Assembly (NCBI GenBank): GCA_016195295.1
Contig: JACPZV010000159.1
Coordinates: forward strand, 1 to 5,141
Reading direction: 5' to 3'
Source of the DNA: Acidobacteriota bacterium
Lineage (GTDB): Bacteria; Acidobacteriota; Vicinamibacteria; Vicinamibacterales; CAVVIG01
DNA length: 5,141 nucleotides
Positions 1 to 4,891 of the stretch are shown here, in pieces (positions within the stretch are counted from its first letter, which is position 1; the number at the start of each line of letters is the position of its first letter). A program made the position numbers and the translations under genes. The notes under the pieces are model-generated. The model made no database searches and was not told the DNA's origin. It saw only the letters and a list, made by a program, of their open reading frames with translations.

Positions 1-123
1 CTCAATTCGGTCACGCCGGACAACGTCGTCGACATGATCAAGGAAGGCGTGATGATCGGGTCGGCCAATCAGCGCGCCGCGGAGGTCGGCCGTCAGTACA
101 CGAAGCGGCAAATGCCCTGGTGA
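1..123 (+). CDS. 3' end of an unrecognised gene (partial, cut by left edge)
   Basis: Frame 1 is open from the first base to a TGA at 121-123 and encodes the last 40 residues of a protein. The peptide reads as a plausible helical tail: VTPDNVVDMIKEGV at residues 4-17, then AAEVGRQYTKRQMPW at the very end. Codons are GC-rich at third positions, as in the other genes here. I do not recognise the family from this tail and assign no function. It is the only plus-strand gene in the left part and runs towards the minus-strand small genes, so 124-285 is a convergent intergenic gap. No clear terminator hairpin follows the stop. Confidence 0.6.
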   Translation, partial: LNSVTPDNVVDMIKEGVMIGSANQRAAEVGRQYTKRQMPW

Positions 124-159
124 TTGGATGGACCGACTGCTGCATGACGCTCAGCGCGG

Positions 160-206
160 CTAGTTCGCCTTGCGACGATGGCGTCGCACGGCGACCGCCG
201 CTTCCG
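160..206 (-). pseudogene. Frameshifted remnant matching the 3' tail of the neighbouring putative antitoxin gene
   Basis: On the minus strand this stretch aligns with the last codons of the 286-504 gene. The final nine codons before TAG encode VRRHRRKAN here and VRSHRRKAG there. Six of those nine codons differ, and four of the six differences are synonymous (GTG/GTA, CGA/CGG, CGT/CGC, AAG/AAA), which points to a once-coding copy rather than chance. A further match (AAG-CGG-CGG-TCG against AAG-AGA-CGG-TCG) lies upstream, but four bases are missing between the two blocks, so the frame is broken. An in-frame TAG at 217-219 also closes the later frame. Upstream of about 206 I see no further similarity. 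The alignment was made by eye and is short, so confidence is moderate. The rest of 124-285 shows nothing else I can support. Confidence 0.4.
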
Positions 207-285
207 TGGGGAGGCGCTAGGAACCGCAAATCGGTCAGCCGCGACGGTTGGTTGATCGCGCCGGCCGCTGTCAACTGCAACCGTG

Positions 286-504
286 CTAGCCCGCTTTGCG
301 GCGATGGCTCCGTACTCGCGACGACCGTCTCTTGGTTGTACGCGCCGCGATAATCGACCGGAGTTGGGCGTTGACCCTGGCGGACGAACCAAACACTGAG
401 ACGACGTCAGGTTCGAGGACGACGGCTACGGCCGGCCGATCCATCTGAGCCGCGAACCGATTCGGCTTGGCGCGTGAGTAATCGAACTCGTACTCAATGC
501 GCAT
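286..504 (-). CDS. Small BrnA/CopG-like putative antitoxin, 72 aa
   Basis: The 72-residue product opens with MRIEYEFDYSRAKPNRFA. This resembles the M(R/K)xEYDFSxxxxN(P/K)(Y/F)A opening shared by BrnA-type antitoxins and related small proteins. It continues with VAVVLEPDVVSVFGSSARVNAQLRSIIA (residues 26-53), matching the usual 'V.LDPDV...F.....VN..LR.L' core of a ribbon-helix-helix-like protein. The tail, residues 55-72, is strongly basic (KRR, HRRK). The ATG at 504 is chosen because this motif begins exactly there; no good ribosome binding site is visible. It lies 43 bp after the DUF4926 stop in the same orientation, so it may share a transcript with DUF6883 and DUF4926. No BrnT-type toxin is next to it. 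The role as DNA-binding antitoxin is inferred from family resemblance only. Confidence 0.65.
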   Translation of the reverse strand: MRIEYEFDYSRAKPNRFAAQMDRPAVAVVLEPDVVSVFGSSARVNAQLRSIIAARTTKRRSSRVRSHRRKAG

Positions 505-547
505 GGCGTTCGAGTCGGCCTGTGGATTTCGTCTCGCTCTGCCGACG

Positions 548-796
548 CTAGACATCGCTCCGATTCGTTGATGAAGCCGACGGGCGAACCGCAACCAAAT
601 CGTTGTCGCCTGCGTGTCGAAGATCCCGCGGTTGAAGCGTGACGAGCGCTTGCGTGCGGCCTGACGCCGCGACGAATTCCACGCCGATCGCGTCTGGACC
701 GTACACCTCCACAACCGCGCCGAGGTCGCCGCTTCTGAGGCCGTGCGTGGGAAGATCGTGGACGAGAACCACCACGTCAAGAGGGTGCAGCGTCAC
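548..796 (-). CDS. DUF4926 domain protein, 82 aa
   Basis: The product fits the DUF4926 pattern: LDVVVLVHDLPTHGLRSGDLGAVVEVY at residues 6-32, then VEFVAASGRTQALVTLQPRDLR at 39-60. The 'DLP.HGL..GD.G.VV.V' and 'VEF....G.T.A..TL...D.R' blocks are the family hallmark and suggest a small SH3-like beta barrel. The start is GTG at 796, overlapping the TGA of the DUF6883 gene in a GTGA junction. An AGGAG seven bases upstream makes this start convincing and implies translational coupling. Residues 61-82 are a variable polar tail. Function is unknown. From memory, DUF4926 genes often stand beside DUF6883 genes, suggesting the two proteins act together, possibly as a toxin-antitoxin or immunity-type pair. 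Confidence 0.8.
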   Translation of the reverse strand: MTLHPLDVVVLVHDLPTHGLRSGDLGAVVEVYGPDAIGVEFVAASGRTQALVTLQPRDLRHAGDNDLVAVRPSASSTNRSDV

Positions 797-1134
797 TGGA
801 CGTCTCCTGGATATGCGGTCACGAAGTGCGGCACCACGCCGGGTGCCCGAACGAACCAGATACTCACCACAGGAGCCGATTCGCCGTTCGGTCCTCTCAG
901 GATAGCTCGAATCGTGAACGGCTGGCCGTACTGCGTGGGCGCGCCCGGTTCGGCGTCCTGACTCAGATGCTGGATCCGGAGGTCGCCCTCCAGCGTCTGC
1001 CATTCGTCGGCCGAATAGCCAAGCGCGGCGAAGAATCGCGCTTTGAACCGGCCAACTGGATGCGTTGGCGAAAGCAGGTATCCGCGAAGTTTCTCGGGGT
1101 CGATTTCCGCCCGGTCCGCGTTCGGCAAAATCAC
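793..1134 (-). CDS. DUF6883 domain protein, 113 aa
   Basis: The whole protein is one DUF6883-like domain. It has ADRAEIDPEKLRGYLLSPTH at residues 6-25, GRFKARFFAALGYS at 28-41, YGQPFTIRAILRGPNG at 69-84, and VVSIWFVR then PHFVTAYPG at 89-110. These match the family blocks 'A.I...KL..YLL...HP.G..KA.FF...G' and 'G....I...L.GP.G....V.S.W.V.....P....'. The start is GTG at 1134: an in-frame TAA lies only nine bases further upstream, and the domain begins at residue 6. The ribosome binding site is weak (GGTAAG). It is the first gene of a tight pair, its TGA overlapping the GTG of the DUF4926 gene. Biochemical function is not established as far as I know. I infer a toxin-like or partner role from the small size and setting. 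Confidence 0.8.
   Translation of the reverse strand: MILPNADRAEIDPEKLRGYLLSPTHPVGRFKARFFAALGYSADEWQTLEGDLRIQHLSQDAEPGAPTQYGQPFTIRAILRGPNGESAPVVSIWFVRAPGVVPHFVTAYPGDVQ
804..808 (-). promoter_or_regulatory. Shine-Dalgarno site of the DUF4926 gene
   Basis: On the minus strand AGGAG stands seven bases before the GTG start at 796, inside the last codons of the DUF6883 gene. It decides the GTG start and shows that the second gene is read from the same message as the first. Confidence 0.75.
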
Positions 1135-1203
1135 GTGGCGATCTTACCGTCGTCCCGCGCGAGGCCAACGAGTTACCTACTCGGAGTTCGTGGTACGTGC
1201 CCT

Positions 1204-1365
1204 TCAAGTAGCACGCATACTGGTCAACAGCGCGTCGCGCGCCAGTTCTAACGCGGCGACGGCTTGCTCGCGCGTAACCGACGGGAATTGGCTGACGAAC
1301 TCGTCGAGCGTGTCGCCAAACTCGAGGGAGTCGGACAACCTCTGTTGGGCATGCTCGCTCTCTGC
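1204..1365 (-). pseudogene. C-terminal remnant of a DUF433 (antitoxin-like) gene
   Basis: Directly after the TAA of the membrane-protein gene, and in the same frame, 53 codons stay open to a TGA at 1206-1204. They encode LEFGDTLDEFVSQFPSVTREQAVAALELARDALL (residues 14-47 of the stretch). This is the typical C-terminal half of DUF433 proteins, where 'LEaGdtLDEFLe.FPsVsREQAiAaLElA' is the hallmark. The N-terminal half (the usual DPxxxxGxPxxxGTRxPV block) is absent and replaced by the end of the neighbouring gene. There is no ATG and no ribosome binding site at a useful place; the only early start codon is a TTG inside the motif. The usual partner, a DUF5615 PIN-like toxin gene, is not present downstream. 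I read this as a deletion relic of a toxin-antitoxin locus. Confidence 0.75.
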
Positions 1366-1857
1366 TTAAAGAGCAGCGCTGCGGCCGATTTCGCGTGAGA
1401 GGCGCACCTTCAAGTCTGGCAGTTGGCTTACAGCACTCGCAAGGGCTGAACGAACGCCGTCCTGCATCAAAGCAAACCTTGGATCCGTTGGTGAGAATTC
1501 GCGAAGCCGATCCGCTTCAAGGATCCTCAGATAAAACTGAAAGAGCGGTCCGGACAACTCGGGCGACAGCGAGAAGAGGTCCTTCTGGAGGGTGTAGTAA
1601 AGGCCGTAGGACGGATAGAGCGGTGACTCGATTCTCACCTGGCTGCCTCCTGGCGGTGACTGGAGGACCCTTGCAAAACCGGCAAGCATTCTTTCAAGAG
1701 AGCCAAGTTCGAGGAGAAAGGCCTGCGCAACACTTTTCCGACGCCGGGTCTCCTGAATCTCCCACATCATGCGCGCGGCTAAGAACCCGATCAGGCCGCC
1801 TACGATAGTGGTGAGAACGGGCGTAAGCCCGCTGAGAAGATCCACGATTGTCCGCAT
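1366..1857 (-). CDS. Hypothetical protein with one N-terminal membrane segment, 163 aa
   Basis: Starting at ATG 1857 the protein has a hydrophobic stretch at residues 7-28 (LLSGLTPVLTTIVGGLIGFLAA). A basic segment ETRRRKSVAQ (36-45) follows, which by the positive-inside rule suggests a cytoplasmic body and an outside N-terminus. Residues 46-163 are mostly helical with no motif I recognise (LELGSLERML, LYYTLQKDLFSLSPEL, LRILEADRLREFSPTDPRF). The frame continues 32 codons upstream, but those codons run through the neighbouring repeat and the end of the Gfo/Idh gene, so I chose the internal ATG. No convincing ribosome binding site is seen. Its last base adjoins the DUF433 remnant, so the true 3' end may have been altered by the same rearrangement. 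Function unknown. Confidence 0.6.
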   Translation of the reverse strand: MRTIVDLLSGLTPVLTTIVGGLIGFLAARMMWEIQETRRRKSVAQAFLLELGSLERMLAGFARVLQSPPGGSQVRIESPLYPSYGLYYTLQKDLFSLSPELSGPLFQFYLRILEADRLREFSPTDPRFALMQDGVRSALASAVSQLPDLKVRLSREIGRSAAL

Positions 1858-1864
1858 CCGCAAG

Positions 1865-1894
1865 CTGAAATCTGGATTCTGAAATCTGCAATCT
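1865..1894. repeat. Degenerate short-unit repeat between two genes
   Basis: On the plus strand the unit CTGAAATCTG occurs at 1865-1874 and TCTGAAATCTG again at 1879-1889, separated by GATT. On the minus strand this reads AGATTGCAGATTTCAG and so on, related in rhythm to the ATTGCGGATTG units further right but diverged. It fills nearly the whole 37-bp gap between the Gfo/Idh stop and the next start. Confidence 0.5.
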
Positions 1895-3472
1895 CTACAA
1901 CGATCGCCCCGCCCTCGGCTCCCGCGACAGGAACTGATTCGCTTCAGCCACATTCACGACGCGCATGTTCGCCGCGTCGTACTCGATTTTCTTTCCGGCG
2001 CGCAGCGCGACGATCCCGAGCAGCATCACTTCGGTCAGTTGCGCCGCGTACTCGAACGGACATGACGCGGTTGTCTTGCCTTTCGCGGCGTCCACCCAGT
2101 TCATCTCGTGGCTCTCGTTCGGGATTCGCGCGAGCTTCCGCGCGGGCGCGCCGAACGAGTCGTGCAGCGACCGCGGCAGCAGGCGCGGCTTCAGACCGTA
2201 AGTGTCGTGCAGCAGTTTGCCTTTGCTGCCGACGAGCAGCGCGCCGCCGCCTTTGTTCAGCTCGTCATTGTTTCCAGGGCCGAGTTCGATCGGCTTCGGC
2301 GGCAGCAGCCCGCCGTCGTACCACGTCAGCTTGACCGGCGGCTTGCCGCCGCGCGCCGGAAATTCGTACATCGTCATCGTCGCGTGCGGGAAGCAGACGC
2401 CGTTGAAGGGCGTCGAGACGGTCTCGATCGTCGTCGGGTAGCCGAGATCGAGCGCCCACATCGCGTGATCGATCAGGTGCGCGCCCATGTCGCCGATCGC
2501 GCCGACGCCCCAATCCACCCAGCCGCGCCAGTTGAACGGGTGATAGACCGGGTGATACTCGACGGCAGGCGCGATGCCGAGGAAGAGATCCCAGTTGAGC
2601 GATCCTGGTTTCGGATAGGTGCCGGCCATCGCGCTCGCGAGCCGCGCTTCGATCCCAGGGCCGTTCCAGCGAAATCCAAGTCCGTCGGCAGGCGGCGTAC
2701 GCATCTCGGGCCGCGGAATGCCCTGCGGCCAGTAGCCGAGCGGACGATTCGTCCAGACGTGGACCTCGCGCACCTCGCCGATGGCGCCGGCCCGCACGTA
2801 CTCGACCGCGGTCCGCGCCTCGTCGAACGAGTGACCTTGATTGCCCATCTGCGTCGCGAGCTTCGTCTCCCTTGCCCGGCGCGCGAGCTGTCTCGCCTCG
2901 GCGACCGACCAGCACAGCGGCTTCTGCACGTACACGTGCTTGCCGAGATCCATCGCCGCGAGCGCAATCGTGGCGTGCATGTGATCCGGCGTCGCGACGA
3001 CGACCGCGTCGATGTCTTTCTGCCGGTCGAGCATCTCGCGATAGTCCTGGTAGCGCTTCGCGCGCGGCAGATGCTCGTTCCTCAGCCGCGTCACGCGCGC
3101 GATCTCGACGCGCAGCCGCTCGCGCTCGATCGCCGTGAGCGGCGGAATCGGCCGGCCCTGCGTGTTGAGCCGAGGTGTGTCGGCCGGCCAGTCGAGGCGC
3201 TCCTGCTGGCTCTTGATGTAGGCCGGGAGCTGATCGAAGCCTTTGTTGGCGTACTCCCAGTCCACATCGCAGAGCGCGACGATGTTCTCGCTCGCGAGAT
3301 TCTCGAGATTGCTGCGGCCCTGGCCGCCGACGCCGACGGCGGCGATGTTCAGCGTGTCGCTCGGGGGCGTCAGGCCGCGCCCGAGTACGTGCCGCGGCAC
3401 GACGGCGATCCCGGCGCCGGTGATGGCCGTGTCGGTGATGAACTTTCGTCGGGAGAGATTGCGCTTGGTCAT
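1895..3472 (-). CDS. Tat-exported Gfo/Idh/MocA family oxidoreductase, 525 aa
   Basis: This is an NAD(P)-dependent sugar oxidoreductase expected in the periplasm. Residues 1-33 form a twin-arginine signal (SRRKFI at 7-12, then a hydrophobic stretch ending near PRHVLGRG). The Rossmann fold follows: AAVGVGGQGRSN (44-55), ALCDVD (66-71), VVVATPDHMH (157-166) and GKHVYVQKPL (177-186). Here Q replaces the usual E of the EKP motif, a change I recall from related planctomycete and acidobacterial sequences. The C-terminal substrate domain has NWDLFLG (293-299) and the GDMGAHLID block (327-335) where the catalytic His/Asp usually lie. At 525 residues it is longer than the usual 350-450, mainly from an extra charged segment at about 83-138. 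The ATG at 3472 has an upstream AGAGGG. The downstream position after DUF1080 fits a keto-sugar pathway; substrate unknown. Confidence 0.92.
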   Translation of the reverse strand: MTKRNLSRRKFITDTAITGAGIAVVPRHVLGRGLTPPSDTLNIAAVGVGGQGRSNLENLASENIVALCDVDWEYANKGFDQLPAYIKSQQERLDWPADTPRLNTQGRPIPPLTAIERERLRVEIARVTRLRNEHLPRAKRYQDYREMLDRQKDIDAVVVATPDHMHATIALAAMDLGKHVYVQKPLCWSVAEARQLARRARETKLATQMGNQGHSFDEARTAVEYVRAGAIGEVREVHVWTNRPLGYWPQGIPRPEMRTPPADGLGFRWNGPGIEARLASAMAGTYPKPGSLNWDLFLGIAPAVEYHPVYHPFNWRGWVDWGVGAIGDMGAHLIDHAMWALDLGYPTTIETVSTPFNGVCFPHATMTMYEFPARGGKPPVKLTWYDGGLLPPKPIELGPGNNDELNKGGGALLVGSKGKLLHDTYGLKPRLLPRSLHDSFGAPARKLARIPNESHEMNWVDAAKGKTTASCPFEYAAQLTEVMLLGIVALRAGKKIEYDAANMRVVNVAEANQFLSREPRAGRSL

Positions 3473-3484
3473 GCGGCCCTCTTT

Positions 3485-3601
3485 ATTGCGGATTGAGGAG
3501 TGCGGATTGCGGATTGATTGCGGATTGAGTGGTGATTGCGTGATTGCGTGATTGCGTTTTGGCGGTCTCTACTCCGCATTCCGCAATCCTCAATCCGCAA
3601 T
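3485..3601. repeat. Paired inverted repeat element (31-nt arms, 55-nt loop)
   Basis: The left arm (3485-3515, ATTGCGGATTGAGGAGTGCG...) and right arm (3571-3601, ending CCTCAATCCGCAAT) are inverted copies with about four mismatches over 31 nt. The 55-nt loop holds three tandem copies of TGATTGCG at 3533-3556 plus a further partial arm. RNA from either strand could fold into a long hairpin, so it may act as a bidirectional terminator or attenuator between the DUF1080 and Gfo/Idh genes; this is inference. The right arm supplies the DUF1080 stop codon, and the left arm ends 12 bp short of the Gfo/Idh start, just outside its ribosome binding site. The first 32 nt are identical to 4191-4222. Confidence 0.85.
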
Positions 3602-4288
3602 GACACGGATTCTGATGTTTCTAAAGGCCAAACTCCCGGCATGATCGCCCTGCATGGCGATGTGTCCGCGTTTCGCACGGCCGTAGTTCGGCCACGCGGC
3701 GAACTTGCTCTCCTTCACTCTGGCCTCCCAGTCGGGGCTCCCGAGCTCGTACTCGAGCAGCTTGACGCCGTTGAGCCAATGCTCGACGTGCGCGTCTCGC
3801 GCGACGATGCGCGCGGTGTTCCAGTCGCCGACCGGCTTGAGATGTCCTTCGGGCGAGGGGTAGACGGCGTAGGCCGCGCCCGCGCAGGTGAGGCGCGTCT
3901 TGTTGTCCGCGCCGTTGATGTCGTCGAGCAGCTGGTACTCCGGCGCGCTCCAGTAGATGTGGTCGTACTCCTCGGTGCCGCGATAGAAGATCCCGCTGTT
4001 GCCCGCGGCGCCGATCTTCCAGTCCATCGAGAGCTCGAAATCGCCGAACTCATCTCTTGAGACGATGTCGGCGACCGGCTTGTCCTTCGCAAGCGTGCCG
4101 TGTTCGATGCGCCAACCTGTGGGCACGGTGTCGCTCTTGTACCCGCGCCACTGATCGAGAGACGTTCCGTCGAAGAGGACGCGCCATGACATTGCGGATT
4201 GAGGAGTGCGGATTGCGGATTGCAGAGACGATTGCGCAATCGTGGCAATCGAGAGAGCGCTGATTACGAGGAGACCGCGAAGCTTCAT
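3590..4288 (-). CDS. Secreted DUF1080 (3-keto-disaccharide hydrolase) family protein, 232 aa
   Basis: The protein carries a signal peptide (residues 1 to about 18, MKLRGLLVISALSIATIA) and one DUF1080 jelly-roll domain. Hallmarks are WRVLFDGTSLDQWRGY (35-50), GWRIEHGTL (58-66), FGDFELSMDWKI (81-92), GNSGIFYRG (96-104), PEYQLLDD (116-123), DWNTARIVARDAHVEHWLNG (155-174) and a C-terminal strand ending SLAFRNIRIRVIAD. Family members hydrolyse or eliminate 3-keto-glycosides, matching the adjacent Gfo/Idh oxidoreductase. Residues 20-33 are encoded by a genomic repeat (4191-4222), giving an unusual LQSAIRTPQSAM linker between signal peptide and domain. The last three codons and stop belong to another repeat arm. 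The start at 4288 is favoured because it gives a signal peptide; ATG at 4192 is an alternative without one. Its AGGAG lies far upstream, 17 nt from the ATG. Confidence 0.92.
   Translation of the reverse strand: MKLRGLLVISALSIATIAQSSLQSAIRTPQSAMSWRVLFDGTSLDQWRGYKSDTVPTGWRIEHGTLAKDKPVADIVSRDEFGDFELSMDWKIGAAGNSGIFYRGTEEYDHIYWSAPEYQLLDDINGADNKTRLTCAGAAYAVYPSPEGHLKPVGDWNTARIVARDAHVEHWLNGVKLLEYELGSPDWEARVKESKFAAWPNYGRAKRGHIAMQGDHAGSLAFRNIRIRVIAD
4191..4222. repeat. Single repeat arm inside the DUF1080 coding sequence
   Basis: These 32 bases are identical to 3485-3516, about 700 bp away. They lie in the coding region of the DUF1080 gene, where the minus strand reads through them in frame. The paired second arm and loop found in the complete elements are absent here. 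The copy separates the predicted signal peptide from the mature domain without disrupting the frame. Confidence 0.85.
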
Positions 4289-4289
4289 G

Positions 4290-4306
4290 GTTGCAGATTA
4301 TGCAAC
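4290..4306 (-). promoter_or_regulatory. Small inverted repeat between Shine-Dalgarno and start codon of the DUF1080 gene
   Basis: On the minus strand GTTGCA-TAATC-TGCAAC forms a perfect six-base stem two bases before... the ATG, with an AGGAG overlapping its 5' edge. The unfolded distance from AGGAG to ATG is 17 nt, too long for good initiation; folding would bring them close. CATAAT inside it could alternatively be a -10 box of a near-leaderless transcript, but no good -35 box is seen. Either role is speculative. Confidence 0.3.
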
Positions 4307-4380
4307 TCCTGGCCGCGCGAAGGGTTGAAGAATGTCCGTACCCCGCGGCGGCGAGATCAAAAATGCGCAGGAAAATCGCA

Positions 4381-4397
4381 CGGGCCCCCTCGGCCCG
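4381..4397 (+). other. GC-rich hairpin upstream of the four-helix-bundle gene
   Basis: CGGGCC at 4381-4386 and GGCCCG at 4392-4397 pair perfectly around a five-base loop, 21 bp before the ATG at 4419 and just before its ribosome binding site. There is no T-run, so a classical terminator is unlikely; a structure in the leader RNA is possible. Confidence 0.35.
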
Positions 4398-4418
4398 GCG
4401 TTTGCTAGGGGTCCGCGC

Positions 4419-4775
4419 ATGACCGCACACGAGTTGAAGCCCCGGACCAAAGCCTTTGCCGTCGAGATCGTGAAGTTCACCGGCACGTTGCCCGTCAACA
4501 CAACGACCGCGATTCTGGTGCGTCAACTCTTGAAAAGCGGCACATCAGTGGGCGCGAACTATCGTGCATCATGCCGAGCGAAGTCGAGGGCGGACTTCAT
4601 TGCGAAGATGACAACAGCCGAAGAAGAAGCCGACGAGACACGGTACTGGCTGGAACTGATGGTCGACGCGCGCATTGTGGCCCAGGATAGAATCGCCGCG
4701 CTCCTTGACGAGGCCGAACAGTTGGTCAGGATATTCGTTACGTCTATCAAGACCGCCCGGGGTAGTAGCCGATGA
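4419..4775 (+). CDS. Four-helix-bundle (S23 / 23S rRNA intervening-sequence type) protein, 118 aa
   Basis: The product has the signature of this family: LVRQLLKSGTSVGANYRASCRAKSRADFIAKM at residues 33-64 and EEEADETRYWLELMVDA at 68-84. The N-terminal helix is ELKPRTKAFAVEIVKF (5-20) and the last helix is LLDEAEQLVRIFVTSIKTA (95-113). Length fits the family (about 115-130). ATG 4419 is chosen over an upstream frame extension to 4332 because AGGGG lies eight bases before it and homologues begin at this point. The family was first found in rRNA intervening sequences and shares its fold with the Avd protein of diversity-generating retroelements. No rRNA or reverse transcriptase is present here. 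It is encoded opposite to its sugar-gene neighbours, which suggests independent insertion. Its molecular role is unknown; members are thought to form pentamers that bind nucleic acid. Confidence 0.92.
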   Translation: MTAHELKPRTKAFAVEIVKFTGTLPVNTTTAILVRQLLKSGTSVGANYRASCRAKSRADFIAKMTTAEEEADETRYWLELMVDARIVAQDRIAALLDEAEQLVRIFVTSIKTARGSSR

Positions 4776-4777
4776 AA

Positions 4778-4891
4778 ATTGCGGAGTGAGGAATGCGGAT
4801 TGCGGAGGATTGTTGATTGATTGGCGATTGGCGGATTAGGACTGGTTTCTCGCGGTCCCCAATCCGCATTCCGCAATCCTCACTCCGCAAT
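4778..4891. repeat. Paired inverted repeat element between convergent genes (31-nt arms, 52-nt loop)
   Basis: The left arm (4778-4808, ATTGCGGAGTGAGGAATGCG...) and right arm (4861-4891, ending CCTCACTCCGCAAT) are inverted copies with about four mismatches. The layout matches the element at 3485-3601; the two right arms agree at 29 of 31 positions. It starts two bases after the stop of the four-helix-bundle gene and covers the stop codon of the gluconate dehydrogenase subunit gene. It is well placed to be a bidirectional terminator for the two converging transcripts, though it lacks a clear T-run. Confidence 0.85.

Noticed and set aside
124..285. Possible integron attC or recombination site in the convergent gap, given the small cassette-like genes
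   Set aside because: No attC core sites (GTTRRRY and its complement) or integrase are visible; the only structure is the antitoxin-tail remnant.
286..780. A 164-codon minus-strand frame covering the putative antitoxin plus upstream sequence
   Set aside because: The first 92 codons overlap the well-supported DUF4926 gene in another frame and show no motif; only the part from ATG 504 resembles a protein family.
2108..3496. Long plus-strand open frame of 462 codons opposite the Gfo/Idh gene
   Set aside because: It is the Arg/Val/Asp-rich mirror of a GC-rich gene; the minus-strand frame has clear family motifs along its whole length.
3533..3556. Three TGATTGCG units considered as a CRISPR-like or iteron array
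   Set aside because: The units are contiguous 8-mers without spacers and belong to the loop of the larger inverted repeat; no replication or cas gene is nearby.
4332..4418. N-terminal extension of the four-helix-bundle protein to an upstream ATG
   Set aside because: The added 29 residues run through the GC-rich hairpin, match no family sequence, and the ATG at 4419 has a good ribosome binding site.
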